DNA of 64,000 bases from Hymenobacter siberiensis (GTDB taxonomy: Bacteria > Bacteroidota > Bacteroidia > Cytophagales > Hymenobacteraceae), in contig NZ_JAHLZY020000001.1 in the NCBI RefSeq assembly GCF_018967865.2, forward strand, positions 2,666,001 through 2,730,000. Direction: 5' to 3'. Position numbers and translations under genes: made by a program. Positions within the stretch are counted from its first letter, which is position 1; each line of letters opens with the position of its first letter. Under the pieces are notes generated by a model. The model was not told where the DNA came from. It searched no databases and was given only the letters and a program-made list of their open reading frames with translations. Shown in pieces: positions 15,248 through 23,329 of this stretch.

Positions 15248-17494
15248 TTAGTTCTTGGCTTTCACTTTGGTTTTTTTGCCGTTGGCGTCTTTGGCTTTGG
15301 CATCGAGCTCACCGTTTTTAGTCACGGTTTTCGACTTCTCACCAGCGCTGCCTTTGGTTTTAACCTTCACTTTATCCGAATCCTCGTCCACCTTGGTTTT
15401 CACCTTGGTGCCATCGGCCAGTTTCACCTTGCTCTTGCCGGGGCTCAGCGGAGCAGCTGTTGTGGTCGTGGTGGTCGTCGAACCGCTCATGCCAGTGTCG
15501 GTAGCGCTGGTCGGAGCCGTCATGGTCGGCATGGCTTCGCCTTCCTTCAGCACCACTTTAAACTCATCGCGGCGGTTGAGCTGCATGTTCTCGGGCGAAT
15601 CGTTCGGCGCGGCCGGACGACGCTCGCCGTAGCTCACGGTCGTCATGCGAGCCTCAGCAATACCCTGCTTCTTCAGGTAGTTGAAGGCGGCGTTGGCGCG
15701 GTTCTGGCCGAGTACCATGTTGTACTCGTCGGTGTTACGCGAGTCGCAATGGCCTTCTACCGAGATGTTAATGCCGGGGTTAGCCATCAGCACCTGGCTG
15801 ATTTCCTTCAGGGTCGTAATCGACTCCGGACGCAGCTTATACTTGTCGGTATCGAAGTAGATATTCTTGGTAGCAAACATGTTCGTTTGCGTCGTATCTA
15901 CATAGTTGATGTAGAAATTCTTCGTGATGGTCGTCGAATCATTCGTCGAAACCGGCACGGCAAATTCCTGCGTCTCAATCGGCTTACCGTCCTTGCTCAC
16001 GGCCACCTGGTAGGTACGGCCCGAAAGCACAGCTACCTGATAAGCGCCATCGGGCTTGGTTACGTCGCGGAAGCTCAGTGCCGTTTTATCAGCCTGCGAA
16101 CCGCTGAACACCAGCTCCACACCCGGAATTACCGTGGTGCTGTCTTTCGACGAGAATACCTTACCAACGATGTTGGCGTTCTTGATGTAGTTGATGGTGT
16201 AGATGTCCTTCTCACCGTAGCCGCCAATGCGGTACGAGCTCAGGTAAGCGTAGGACCCATCGGGGCTCAGGCGGTAGTAGGAGTCATCGTCCGGCGTGTT
16301 CACGGGGTAGCCCATGTTCTGGGCCGGGCCCCATTTGCGGCCAGCTTCGTCGTATTCCGACTTGAAGATGTCGTAGCCGCCCATGGTATTGTGGCCGCGC
16401 GACGAGAAATACAGCGTTTTACCGTCTTTGCTCAGGTACGGGCTATCATCGTCGTACTTGGTATTGATATTGCCACCGAGCGACTTAGCCGGGCCAAAAT
16501 CACCTCCCGCCACGCGGGTTGATACGTACAGGTCGAGAGTACCGTCTTCCGAATACTTACCGGTAGCGAAGTACAGGGTCAGGCCGTCCGGCGTAATGAA
16601 GGCATCGCCTTCGTAAGCTTTGGAGTTGATATTGCCATCCAAAGGCTTGGGCACGCCCCAGTCGCCACCGCTTTTGTCCGATACGAAGATGTCACCGTTG
16701 TTGTCGTTGCGGTACATCAGCAGCTTACTGTCGTTATCGAACAGCTGCGTCGAGGCATCGTGGCCTTTGCCGTTCAGCACACCGCTCAACGAACGGGGCT
16801 TTTCCCAATTCTCATCGTCAATGCGCTTAGACTCAAAGATGTCTTCGTAGTATTCGCCATCGGCAGCTACGCTCTTGTTCTTTTTGTCCGAAACCTTGCC
16901 AGTGGCACCGGTCACGTTCTCACCCCGCGAGGTAAAAATGAGCATTTTGTTATCCGACGAAATTACGGGGCTGTGCTCCGAGAACTGCGTGTTGATGGTG
17001 GGGCCCAGGTTCTTCACGAAGATGTCCTTGGGCGAGTTGAACTGCACCTTAGCATTCTTGCTGTGCTGAATGAGCTGTGCCAGCTCCTCTTTGCGCTGGT
17101 CGTTCTTCTTCAGGGTAGCGTTGTAGGCCTGAAAGTGGGCCACGGCCTCGTCGAAGTTGTAGTTGAGGTGGTCAACCCGGCCGAGCCAGTATTCCACGTC
17201 CTTCGAAACTTTCGGCTTCAGCTTCTGCGCTTTGTAGATGTAGTCGCTGGCCTTCTCCTTGTCGAAAGACATGTAGGAAATGCCGGCATTAAACAGCGCT
17301 TTGGCGTTGTTCGGGTCTTTGGCCAATACCTTTTCGTAGTAAGGAAGGGCAGCGCGGTAGTTTTCCTGCTCGAAGAACTTGTTGCCGGTTTTAAGGTCCT
17401 TACGCGTGCTTTGCGCCTGTGCCGGGGAGGCAATTGCGGCGGTGAGGGCAACGGCGCACGACGCTTGCAGTAACCTTCTGGATAAGTTGTCCAT
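15248..17494 (-). CDS. PorE-like OmpA family protein (TPR, PD40 propeller, OmpA)
   Basis: Periplasmic or outer-membrane-associated protein of 748 residues. Order: signal peptide (cleavage near AQA-Q, residue 27); TPR repeats about 30-140 (ENYRAALPYYEKVLAKDPNNAKALFNAG); PD40 beta-propeller about 165-430 with repeated SPDGSYAYLSS / DGKTLYFSS words; a carboxypeptidase-regulatory-like domain about 440-530; an OmpA C-terminal peptidoglycan-binding domain about 545-655 (VEGHCDSRNTDEYN, LGQNRANA); and a Lys/Thr-rich tail. This is the architecture of PorE, which anchors the type IX secretion machine to peptidoglycan. Several OmpA paralogues share it, so the role is inferred. porT lies two genes downstream. 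Confidence 0.8.
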   Translation of the reverse strand: MDNLSRRLLQASCAVALTAAIASPAQAQSTRKDLKTGNKFFEQENYRAALPYYEKVLAKDPNNAKALFNAGISYMSFDKEKASDYIYKAQKLKPKVSKDVEYWLGRVDHLNYNFDEAVAHFQAYNATLKKNDQRKEELAQLIQHSKNAKVQFNSPKDIFVKNLGPTINTQFSEHSPVISSDNKMLIFTSRGENVTGATGKVSDKKNKSVAADGEYYEDIFESKRIDDENWEKPRSLSGVLNGKGHDASTQLFDNDSKLLMYRNDNNGDIFVSDKSGGDWGVPKPLDGNINSKAYEGDAFITPDGLTLYFATGKYSEDGTLDLYVSTRVAGGDFGPAKSLGGNINTKYDDDSPYLSKDGKTLYFSSRGHNTMGGYDIFKSEYDEAGRKWGPAQNMGYPVNTPDDDSYYRLSPDGSYAYLSSYRIGGYGEKDIYTINYIKNANIVGKVFSSKDSTTVIPGVELVFSGSQADKTALSFRDVTKPDGAYQVAVLSGRTYQVAVSKDGKPIETQEFAVPVSTNDSTTITKNFYINYVDTTQTNMFATKNIYFDTDKYKLRPESITTLKEISQVLMANPGINISVEGHCDSRNTDEYNMVLGQNRANAAFNYLKKQGIAEARMTTVSYGERRPAAPNDSPENMQLNRRDEFKVVLKEGEAMPTMTAPTSATDTGMSGSTTTTTTTAAPLSPGKSKVKLADGTKVKTKVDEDSDKVKVKTKGSAGEKSKTVTKNGELDAKAKDANGKKTKVKAKN

Positions 17495-17929
17495 TTGAGG
17501 AGAGATTTGAAAAAAAGAAATTTCTGAAGGGATTGTAAGGAAAGAGTGCGCCGCCGGAGCAGCGGCAGAAAACTATATTTTGGGCTTATACTGAAAAAAC
17601 GCGATAGGGTTAGGCTTTAATGCGCATTTGCGCAGAAGGTAACCGACTATCGGGCCAAAAAGCCCACACGAAACCACGCCATGGCAAAGCCAATGACGGG
17701 CAAAGATAGGCTGTTTGGATGCGAAAAGCGGTTTTCGGCAAAATTTCGGCCATTCAGGTGTGGTCGAGTTCGGCGGCAGTGGCTGGCTGGCTTGACTGGC
17801 ATGCCGCGCAAATATAGAAGCACTAATTAAATAGCCATCCCCTGACGCATTTTTATTTATTCGGCGTTAGGTGGCATTCCGGCGTAATTTTACGGCTTGT
17901 TAATTCCCCGTTTATTCTCCGCCTTATCT
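17495..17929. other. 435-bp divergent intergenic region
   Basis: Gene-free region between the divergent PorE-like gene and engB. It contains two minus-strand TAnnTTTG words (TATCTTTG at 17701-17708 and TATATTTG at 17809-17816) and a plus-strand TAATTTTA at 17885-17892, 37 nt before engB. An AT-rich tract near 17815-17860 may separate the promoters. A long 5' leader of about 200 nt for the OmpA gene is possible. I see no RNA gene or riboswitch. Confidence 0.4.
17701..17708 (-). promoter_or_regulatory. Candidate -7 box for the PorE-like gene
   Basis: Minus-strand TATCTTTG, exact TAnnTTTG, 207 bp before the ATG at 17494. The alternative is TATATTTG at 17809-17816. Either predicts a long leader. 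Confidence 0.35.
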
Positions 17930-18550
17930 ATGGTTATTCACGACGCGCGCTTTCTGATGAGTAATTCACGGGCCGACTTATGCCCCGCTCCTACGCTGCC
18001 CGAATACGCTTTCATCGGCCGCTCCAACGTGGGAAAGTCGTCGCTTATCAATATGCTGACGGAGCGCAAGGGGCTGGCCAAAACGTCATCTTCGCCGGGC
18101 AAGACGCAATTAATTAATCATTTCGTTATTAATGACACTTGGTTTCTGGTCGATTTGCCGGGCTACGGCTACGCCAAAGTGAGCAAAACCTCGCGCGCCG
18201 AATGGGCCAAGATGATTAACTACTACCTGCGCAACCGGGCCAACCTGATGTGCGTGTGCGTGCTGATTGACTCGCGCCACGCGCCGCAGACCGCCGATTT
18301 GGAATTCATGGAAAAGCTGGGCGAAGAGGGCATTCCCTTCGTGATGATTTTCACAAAGGCCGACAAGCAGTCGACGGCCCAGACCAAGGCCCTGCTGACC
18401 GAGTACCTGCGCAAGATGAGCGAAATCTGGGACGAGCTGCCGCGCTACTTCCTGACCTCGGCCGAAACCGGCCTGGGCCGCGACGAAGTCCTGGATTTTA
18501 TTACTGACGTGAACGAACAATGGGTGGCCGAGGCCGCCGCCAATGCGTAG
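17930..18550 (+). CDS. engB: Ribosome biogenesis GTP-binding protein EngB (YsxC/YihA)
   Basis: TRAFAC GTPase needed for late large-subunit assembly, 206 residues. G1 is GRSNVGKS (30-37), the G2 region is SSSPGKTQLINHF, G3 is DLPGYGYAKV (75-84), G4 is FTKADK (141-146), and the G5 region is SAETGLG. P-E-Y-A-F-I-G-R-S-N-V-G-K-S-S-L-I-N is the family signature. The ATG at 17930 gives the usual length. Confidence 0.94.
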   Translation: MVIHDARFLMSNSRADLCPAPTLPEYAFIGRSNVGKSSLINMLTERKGLAKTSSSPGKTQLINHFVINDTWFLVDLPGYGYAKVSKTSRAEWAKMINYYLRNRANLMCVCVLIDSRHAPQTADLEFMEKLGEEGIPFVMIFTKADKQSTAQTKALLTEYLRKMSEIWDELPRYFLTSAETGLGRDEVLDFITDVNEQWVAEAAANA

Positions 18551-18623
18551 ATTGGCCCCGAAATTGCCAACCACCCACTGGCCCGCATGGGCTGCATTTT
18601 CCCCCTGTTTTCCTCCGCCCTTT

Positions 18624-19091
18624 ATGAACATCATGACCAAAAATATTTCTATACCGCAGCTGGCCCTGAGCCTGCTGCTGCTGGCCGCAGCGCCAGCCGC
18701 CGCCCAAACCACTCCCAATATTGCGCCGCCCAAGTCGCAGGCCGAGAAGGGCACAGGCATTGGGTCGGCCGGCAAGGTGATTCCGGTGGCTGAATACTAC
18801 GAAGGTGGCCAGGCGGCCATGTACGACTTCATTGGCAAGGAACTCAAGTACCCACTAATGGCTAAGCGCAACCGCATTCAGGGCCAGTGCATTGTGAGCT
18901 TTATCCTGAATCCTGACGGCACCATGTCGGGGGTGAAGCTGGTGAAGCAGGTGGGCGGCGGCACGGGCGAGGAAGCCCTGCGCGTGGTGCGCCTGCTGAA
19001 GTTCAAGGCCCCGGAATATCCGATTCTGACCAGCCTGCCCATCGTGTTCAAGCTCGGCGTGACGGGCTCGAACGCGACGGAAGGACAATAA
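18624..19091 (+). CDS. Secreted TonB C-terminal domain protein
   Basis: Protein of 155 residues with a signal peptide (hydrophobic ALSLLLLAAAPAAA, cleavage before QTTPN) and one TonB C-terminal domain (YPLMAKRNRIQGQCIVSFILNPDGTMSGVKLVKQ as a run of family words, then GTGEEALRVVRLLKFKAP). There is no transmembrane anchor and no proline-rich periplasmic spacer, so it is not a full TonB; such single-domain proteins are common in Bacteroidota and their role is unclear. The start could also be the ATG nine bases later. It lies 73 bp after engB. Confidence 0.75.
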   Translation: MNIMTKNISIPQLALSLLLLAAAPAAAQTTPNIAPPKSQAEKGTGIGSAGKVIPVAEYYEGGQAAMYDFIGKELKYPLMAKRNRIQGQCIVSFILNPDGTMSGVKLVKQVGGGTGEEALRVVRLLKFKAPEYPILTSLPIVFKLGVTGSNATEGQ

Positions 19092-19095
19092 TCCG

Positions 19096-19103
19096 TAGTT
19101 TTG
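19096..19103 (+). promoter_or_regulatory. -7 box upstream of DUF5606 gene
   Basis: TAGTTTTG, exact TAnnTTTG, 109 nt before the ATG at 19213, implying a leader that contains the 19118-19176 inverted repeat. Confidence 0.45.
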
Positions 19104-19117
19104 CGCTGAAGAAGGAG

Positions 19118-19176
19118 GAATGAGGAATGAAGTTGGTGAAATGGCCCCACGGCGTTTCTTGCTTCATTCCTCATTC
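19118..19176. repeat. Inverted repeat in the DUF5606 leader
   Basis: 15-bp arms GAATGAGGAATGAAG (19118-19132) and its complement (19162-19176), extended imperfectly by AGGAG/CTTCCT-type pairing. It would fold in the 5' leader. Confidence 0.6.
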
Positions 19177-19212
19177 TTTCTTCCTCGTTCTTCATTCTCA
19201 ATATTCCCAAAA

Positions 19213-19830
19213 ATGCCCTACGAATTGCAAGAATTGGCCGCTATCAGCGGCATGCCCGGCCTGTACCGCCTGGTGCGCGCCGCCCGCCACGGCGTATTGG
19301 TCGAAAGCCTCGACGAAAAAGCAACCCGCACGTTGGCCCCGGCCCGCAACAAAGTGTCGCTGCTGTCGGAGATTTCCATCTATACCCAGGACCCCGAAGA
19401 GACGGTGCCGCTGACGGAAGTATTCGAGCGTATCTACCAAAAGCATGGCGCGGCATCGCCCGTGACGGCCAAGTCGAGCGAGGATGAGCTAACCAGTTTC
19501 CTGGCCGGCGTGATTCCCGACTACGACCGCGACCGGGTGTATCTGTCCGATATCAAGAAGCTGGCCAGCTGGTACGGCATCGTGAGCAAGCACCGCCCCT
19601 ACCAGGAGGCAGCCGCTGCCGAAGCCATCGAAGAAGCACCAGCAACGACAGAAGAAGCACCGAAGCCCAAAGCCAAATCGGCCAAAGCCACCAAAGCCGA
19701 CACCGAGCCCAGCGCCGATGAGCCCCTGAGCACCGGCGGCGTAATTGGCGCAGCCGACGAAGCGCCGACCGCCGAAGGCAACCCGGAGGCTACCGCCCCG
19801 GCCAAGAAAAGCCGCAAGAAGGCCGAGTAG
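19213..19830 (+). CDS. DUF5606 domain protein
   Basis: Bacteroidota-specific protein of 205 residues and unknown function. The conserved half (1-135) has YELQELAAISGMPGLYR, SLLSEISIYT and PDYDRDRVYLSDIKKLASWY. The remainder is an acidic-then-basic low-complexity tail rich in Ala, Glu, Lys and Pro, ending KKSRKKAE, a possible nucleic-acid- or ribosome-binding tail. The ATG at 19213 is used because earlier frames run through the inverted repeat. A strong terminator follows. Confidence 0.78.
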   Translation: MPYELQELAAISGMPGLYRLVRAARHGVLVESLDEKATRTLAPARNKVSLLSEISIYTQDPEETVPLTEVFERIYQKHGAASPVTAKSSEDELTSFLAGVIPDYDRDRVYLSDIKKLASWYGIVSKHRPYQEAAAAEAIEEAPATTEEAPKPKAKSAKATKADTEPSADEPLSTGGVIGAADEAPTAEGNPEATAPAKKSRKKAE

Positions 19831-19842
19831 TTCGACCTTTTT

Positions 19843-19886
19843 ACAACAAAAAGCCGTTCCTGATATCAGGAACGGCTTTTTTGTTG
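19843..19886 (+). terminator. Strong terminator after DUF5606 gene
   Basis: Nearly perfect stem: ACAACAAAAAGCCGTTCCTG with its complement ending in TTTTTTGTTGT, centred on GATATC. A G+C core sits with flanking A and T tracts, so it can work on both strands. Confidence 0.85.
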
Positions 19887-19899
19887 TCGAACAGGAACG

Positions 19900-20014
19900 G
19901 TCATGCCCATCTGGCGTCCGCGTAGCCAAAGCATCTCTACCGCTTCGTTGATTCAGCATTGATTACTAAAGCATGCGAGATACTTCGGCTACGCGGACGC
20001 CAGATGGGCATGAC
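19900..20014. repeat. REP-like long inverted repeat, DUF5606/fbp
   Basis: Perfect 28-bp arms (19900-19927 and 19987-20014) starting GTCATGCCCATCTGGCGTCC, then an imperfect inner stem containing AAGCATCTC. It ends 7 bp before the fbp stop codon and lies between convergent genes. Confidence 0.8.
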
Positions 20015-20021
20015 GAGGTGC

Positions 20022-21074
20022 TTATTTAGCATCGGCTTTGATTTTGGACTCTTTGGCGGGCTGCTCTTTGGCCTGCTGATACTGAGCAATCAGGGCTTCG
20101 GCCTGCTCCACGAGGTCTTTGCTGCCGATGAAAACGGGGCAACGCTCGTGCGGCGTCTGGGGCTCGATTTCCATGGTGCGGCGTTGGCCGTTGCTACTCT
20201 TGCCGCCGGCCTGCTCCACGATGAACGCCAGTGGGTTGCACTCATACATGAGGCGCAGCTTGCCGTTGGGGCTTTTGGCGGTGGCGGGGTAAATGTAGAT
20301 GCCGCCCTTGAGCAGGTTGCGGTGAAAATCGGCCACGAGCGAGCCGATGTAGCGGGCTGAAAAGTGCTGGTCTTTGCACTGCTTCACGAAGGCCGCTACG
20401 CCGGGGGCGAACGATTCGGAGCTGCCCTCGTTGATGGAGTAGACGGTGCCGGTTTTGGGCGTCTGAATATCGGGGTGCGAGAGGAAGAACTCGCCCAACG
20501 AATGCTCGTAGGTGAAGCCATTCACGCCGTTGCCGGTCGTGTAGACCATCATGGTGCTGGAGCCGTAGATGACGTAGCCAGCGGCCACCTGGTGGGTGCC
20601 GGGCTGCTGGCAGTCGGCCACGGTGCCCTCGCGGCCGGTGGGCGATACGCGGCGGTAGATGCTGAAAATGGTGCCGATGCTCACGTTTACATCGATGTTG
20701 CTCGACCCGTCGAGCGGGTCGATGGCCACCACGTACTTACCCTGGTTGTTGCCGGTCTGAATCATCTCATCGTCCTCCTCGGAGATGATGGTGCAGACTT
20801 CGCCCCCGTTGCGCAGGGCGCGGATGAAGCGGATGTTGGCAATAACGTCGAGCTTCTGCTGGTCTTCGCCCTGGATGTTCTGGCTGCCGTAGGCGCCGGC
20901 AATATCGATGAGGCCGGAGCGGTTAATTTCGCGGTTTACAATCTTGGCAGCCAGGGCGATATCGCGCAGTAGCTGGGAGAGCTCACCCGTGGCGTAGGGG
21001 AAATCTTCCTGCTTGCGCATGATGAAACGGTCGAGGGTAGTGCCGACGGGTAGGGCCAGTTTATTGTGGTCCAT
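20022..21074 (-). CDS. fbp: Class I fructose-1,6-bisphosphatase
   Basis: Gluconeogenic phosphatase of 350 residues. Metal and substrate motifs are SEEDDE (about 98-103), [23 protein letters not shown] (the family signature region, about 118-140), the [22 protein letters not shown] segment and [20 protein letters not shown] near the C-terminus. The tail after residue 325 is low complexity. A good promoter with both -33 and -7 elements lies 42 bp upstream. Confidence 0.95.
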   Translation of the reverse strand: MDHNKLALPVGTTLDRFIMRKQEDFPYATGELSQLLRDIALAAKIVNREINRSGLIDIAGAYGSQNIQGEDQQKLDVIANIRFIRALRNGGEVCTIISEEDDEMIQTGNNQGKYVVAIDPLDGSSNIDVNVSIGTIFSIYRRVSPTGREGTVADCQQPGTHQVAAGYVIYGSSTMMVYTTGNGVNGFTYEHSLGEFFLSHPDIQTPKTGTVYSINEGSSESFAPGVAAFVKQCKDQHFSARYIGSLVADFHRNLLKGGIYIYPATAKSPNGKLRLMYECNPLAFIVEQAGGKSSNGQRRTMEIEPQTPHERCPVFIGSKDLVEQAEALIAQYQQAKEQPAKESKIKADAK

Positions 21075-21115
21075 AAGCGAGTTGGGAGTCGAAATGAGGT
21101 AGCGGGAATGCTCAA

Positions 21116-21145
21116 CAAAGCTACTCTAGCGGGGGCGAAGTGCAA
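21116..21145 (-). promoter_or_regulatory. Promoter of fbp (TTG-N19-TAGCTTTG)
   Basis: On the minus strand TTG (21145-21143), a 19-nt spacer and TAGCTTTG (21123-21116) match the Bacteroidota consensus at both elements and spacing. This is the best complete promoter in the window, 42 nt before the ATG at 21074. Confidence 0.65.
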
Positions 21146-21275
21146 TCGGTTGCGTTTGCGGCGGCCTCTGGAGGAGCGGTAAAAATTGCTGACGGCACAG
21201 TATTCTGCAAGGATGGCAGCACCCGATAAAACCGTATTGAAGCGCCTGGAAAACCGCATTTGCGGCCGGCGGCGC

Positions 21276-21283
21276 TACTTTTG
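21276..21283 (+). promoter_or_regulatory. -7 box immediately before aspartokinase
   Basis: TACTTTTG, exact TAnnTTTG, with only six bases before the ATG at 21290. It predicts a leaderless or nearly leaderless transcript. Confidence 0.5.
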
Positions 21284-21289
21284 GGGCCT

Positions 21290-22576
21290 ATGGATACAGC
21301 ACAGGGACTTCAGGTGTACAAATTTGGCGGGGCGTCGGTGAAGGACGCGGCGGCTATTCTCAACCTCTGCCGCATTGTGCAGGATTTTGGGCCAAAAGGG
21401 CCGCTGGTGATTGTGGTGTCGGCGATGGGCAAGACGACCAATGCGCTAGAGGAGATTTATGATTTGGCGTTTGCTGGACAGGCTTACACTGAGAAGCTAC
21501 GGACCTTGGACCAGTTTCACTGCGGGGTAGCCGATGCCGTGGCTTCCGAGCCCGACGACAAGTTTGGGATGCCGGGCCTGGGCTACGGTGCGGTCACTCT
21601 GGGCACCCTGCTGGAAGAATTGCTGGAGCGGCTGGGCGGCGTGATGCCCGGTGACTATGACCAGCAGTACGACCAGATTGTAGGCTACGGCGAGTTGCTG
21701 TCGTCGCTCATCATGGCAAAAGCCTTAGGGGCGCAGTGGCTCGACTGCCGGTCCCTCATCTGCACAGACGACAACTGGCGCGAGGCCCGTGTGGACTGGG
21801 CCGCCACCGAGCGCAACATCGGCGCGGCTCTGCCCCCACTCCTGGCAAGGGGCTTAGTAGTGACCCAAGGCTTCCTGGGCGGCACCGCCGATGGCCGCAC
21901 CACCACCCTCGGCCGCGAGGGCTCCGACTATACGGCCGCCATCCTGGCCTACTGTCTGCGGGCCGAGTCGGTGACCATCTGGAAAGACGTGGCGGGCCTG
22001 CTGAACGCGGACCCCAAAATATTCCCCGACACGGTGCGCTACCCCGAAATCAGCTACCGCGAAACCATTGAGATGGCGTATTACGGCGCGTCCGTCATCC
22101 ACCCCAAAACGCTGAAACCGCTGGCCGACCGCAACATTCCGCTGCGCGTGAAGTCGTTTCTGGACCCCGAGGCGGCAGGCACGCTCATTCACGACTGCCA
22201 GCATGCTGCGCTGGCCCCGGCCTTTATCCGGAAGACGGACCAGGCCCTGCTGTCCTTTGCGAGCAAGGATTTTTCGTTTATCTCGGAGGAGAATATGGCG
22301 GTGATTTTCGGGGCGCTGGCGCAGGCCAAGCTCAAGATTAACGTGATGCAGAACTCGGCCATCAGCTTCTCGGTGTGCGTCGATTTTTCGGAGCGGCGGG
22401 TGCATCAGCTGCTCGATTTGCTGCGCGAGCAATTTACACTGCACTACAATACCGGGCTCACGCTGTTCACCATAAAGAACTACGATACGGCTAGCATTGC
22501 GCGCCTCACGGCCGGCAAGCGGCTGCTGCTGGAGCAGCGCACGCGCCATACGTTTCAGTTTGTGTGCCAGGGCTGA
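21290..22576 (+). CDS. lysC: Aspartate kinase
   Basis: Phosphorylates aspartate, the first step to lysine, threonine, methionine and diaminopimelate. The 428-residue protein has KFGGASVKD at 11-19, a kinase domain with TTLGREGSDYTAAILAYCL and WKDVAGLLNADPKIFP, then YRETIEMAYYGASVIHPKTLKPL. The C-terminal ~130 residues carry ACT-type regulation (INVMQNSAISFSVCVDF). It is monofunctional, with no homoserine dehydrogenase part. Feedback control by lysine or threonine is expected of the family but is not readable here. The ATG at 21290 is used, directly after the -7 box. Confidence 0.92.
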   Translation: MDTAQGLQVYKFGGASVKDAAAILNLCRIVQDFGPKGPLVIVVSAMGKTTNALEEIYDLAFAGQAYTEKLRTLDQFHCGVADAVASEPDDKFGMPGLGYGAVTLGTLLEELLERLGGVMPGDYDQQYDQIVGYGELLSSLIMAKALGAQWLDCRSLICTDDNWREARVDWAATERNIGAALPPLLARGLVVTQGFLGGTADGRTTTLGREGSDYTAAILAYCLRAESVTIWKDVAGLLNADPKIFPDTVRYPEISYRETIEMAYYGASVIHPKTLKPLADRNIPLRVKSFLDPEAAGTLIHDCQHAALAPAFIRKTDQALLSFASKDFSFISEENMAVIFGALAQAKLKINVMQNSAISFSVCVDFSERRVHQLLDLLREQFTLHYNTGLTLFTIKNYDTASIARLTAGKRLLLEQRTRHTFQFVCQG

Positions 22577-22657
22577 GAGCACAACCTCCGCACCGCAGAT
22601 GCAGTAAAGCGCAGGCCCGGCTGATGGCGGTGGCTGAGCGAATTTTCCATCAATATG

Positions 22658-22680
22658 GGAGCGAAGCGCCGCTTCGCTCC
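22658..22680. repeat. Short hairpin upstream of peroxiredoxin
   Basis: 11-bp arms GGAGCGAAGCG / CGCTTCGCTCC with a 1-nt centre, 17 bp before the peroxiredoxin ATG. It could mask the start region or be a REP fragment. Confidence 0.5.
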
Positions 22681-22697
22681 TACTTACACATCCTGAC

Positions 22698-23282
22698 ATG
22701 GCAGTTCTCGTGGGCAAGCGCGCCCCTTCCTTCAAGGCCACAGCCGTGATTGGCGGCAAGACCGAAGAAGAATTTTCGCTCGACCGCTACCTGGGCAAGA
22801 AGCACGTATTATTCTACTTCTACCCGGCCGATTTCAGCCGGGTATGCCCCACCGAAATCCTGGCATTTCAGGACCGGCTGGCAGAGTTTGAGCGCCGGGG
22901 CGTGGCCGTGGTGGGCTGCTCTACCGACTCGCACTACGTCCACCTGGCCTGGCAGGAAACGCCCCGCGACCAGGGCGGCATTGCCGGCGTGGCCTACCCG
23001 CTGGTGGCCGATGCCACCAAAACCATTTCGGCCAACTACGACGTGCTGGGCGGCCACTACGACTACACCGAGCAGGGCGAAATGACCTTCGTGGGCTCGC
23101 CAATGGCCTATCGGGGCCTGTTTTTGATTGACCGCGACGGCATTGTGCGACACCAGCTGGTGAACGACCGGCCGCTGGGCCGTAGCCTTGGCGAAGCCCT
23201 GCGCATGATTGATGCCCTGCAATTCTACGAGAACAACGGCGAGGCCTGCCCCGTGGATTGGGAAGCCAATAAGGATATTTAA
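22698..23282 (+). CDS. Peroxiredoxin (AhpC/Prx1 type)
   Basis: Two-cysteine thiol peroxidase of 194 residues. The peroxidatic cysteine is C50 in DFSRVCPTEI and the resolving cysteine is C184 in GEACPVDW, giving typical 2-Cys geometry. The P-x-x-x-T-x-x-C motif has Ser47 instead of Thr (P43..S47..C50). The segment GGHYDYTEQGEMTFVGS before AYRGLFLID is longer than in E. coli AhpC. It reduces H2O2 and organic peroxides via thioredoxin or AhpF; neither partner is adjacent. Confidence 0.88.
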   Translation: MAVLVGKRAPSFKATAVIGGKTEEEFSLDRYLGKKHVLFYFYPADFSRVCPTEILAFQDRLAEFERRGVAVVGCSTDSHYVHLAWQETPRDQGGIAGVAYPLVADATKTISANYDVLGGHYDYTEQGEMTFVGSPMAYRGLFLIDRDGIVRHQLVNDRPLGRSLGEALRMIDALQFYENNGEACPVDWEANKDI

Positions 23283-23317
23283 CCGTGGCCCGAAACATCG
23301 ACTGGGCGCGTAGTGCG

Positions 23318-23325
23318 TAATTTTG
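23318..23325 (+). promoter_or_regulatory. -7 box abutting the waaA TTG start
   Basis: TAATTTTG, exact TAnnTTTG, followed by GGCC and then the TTG start at 23330: the same 4-nt gap as the saccharopine-dehydrogenase-like gene. It predicts a leaderless mRNA with a TTG start. Confidence 0.5.
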
Positions 23326-23329
23326 GGCC

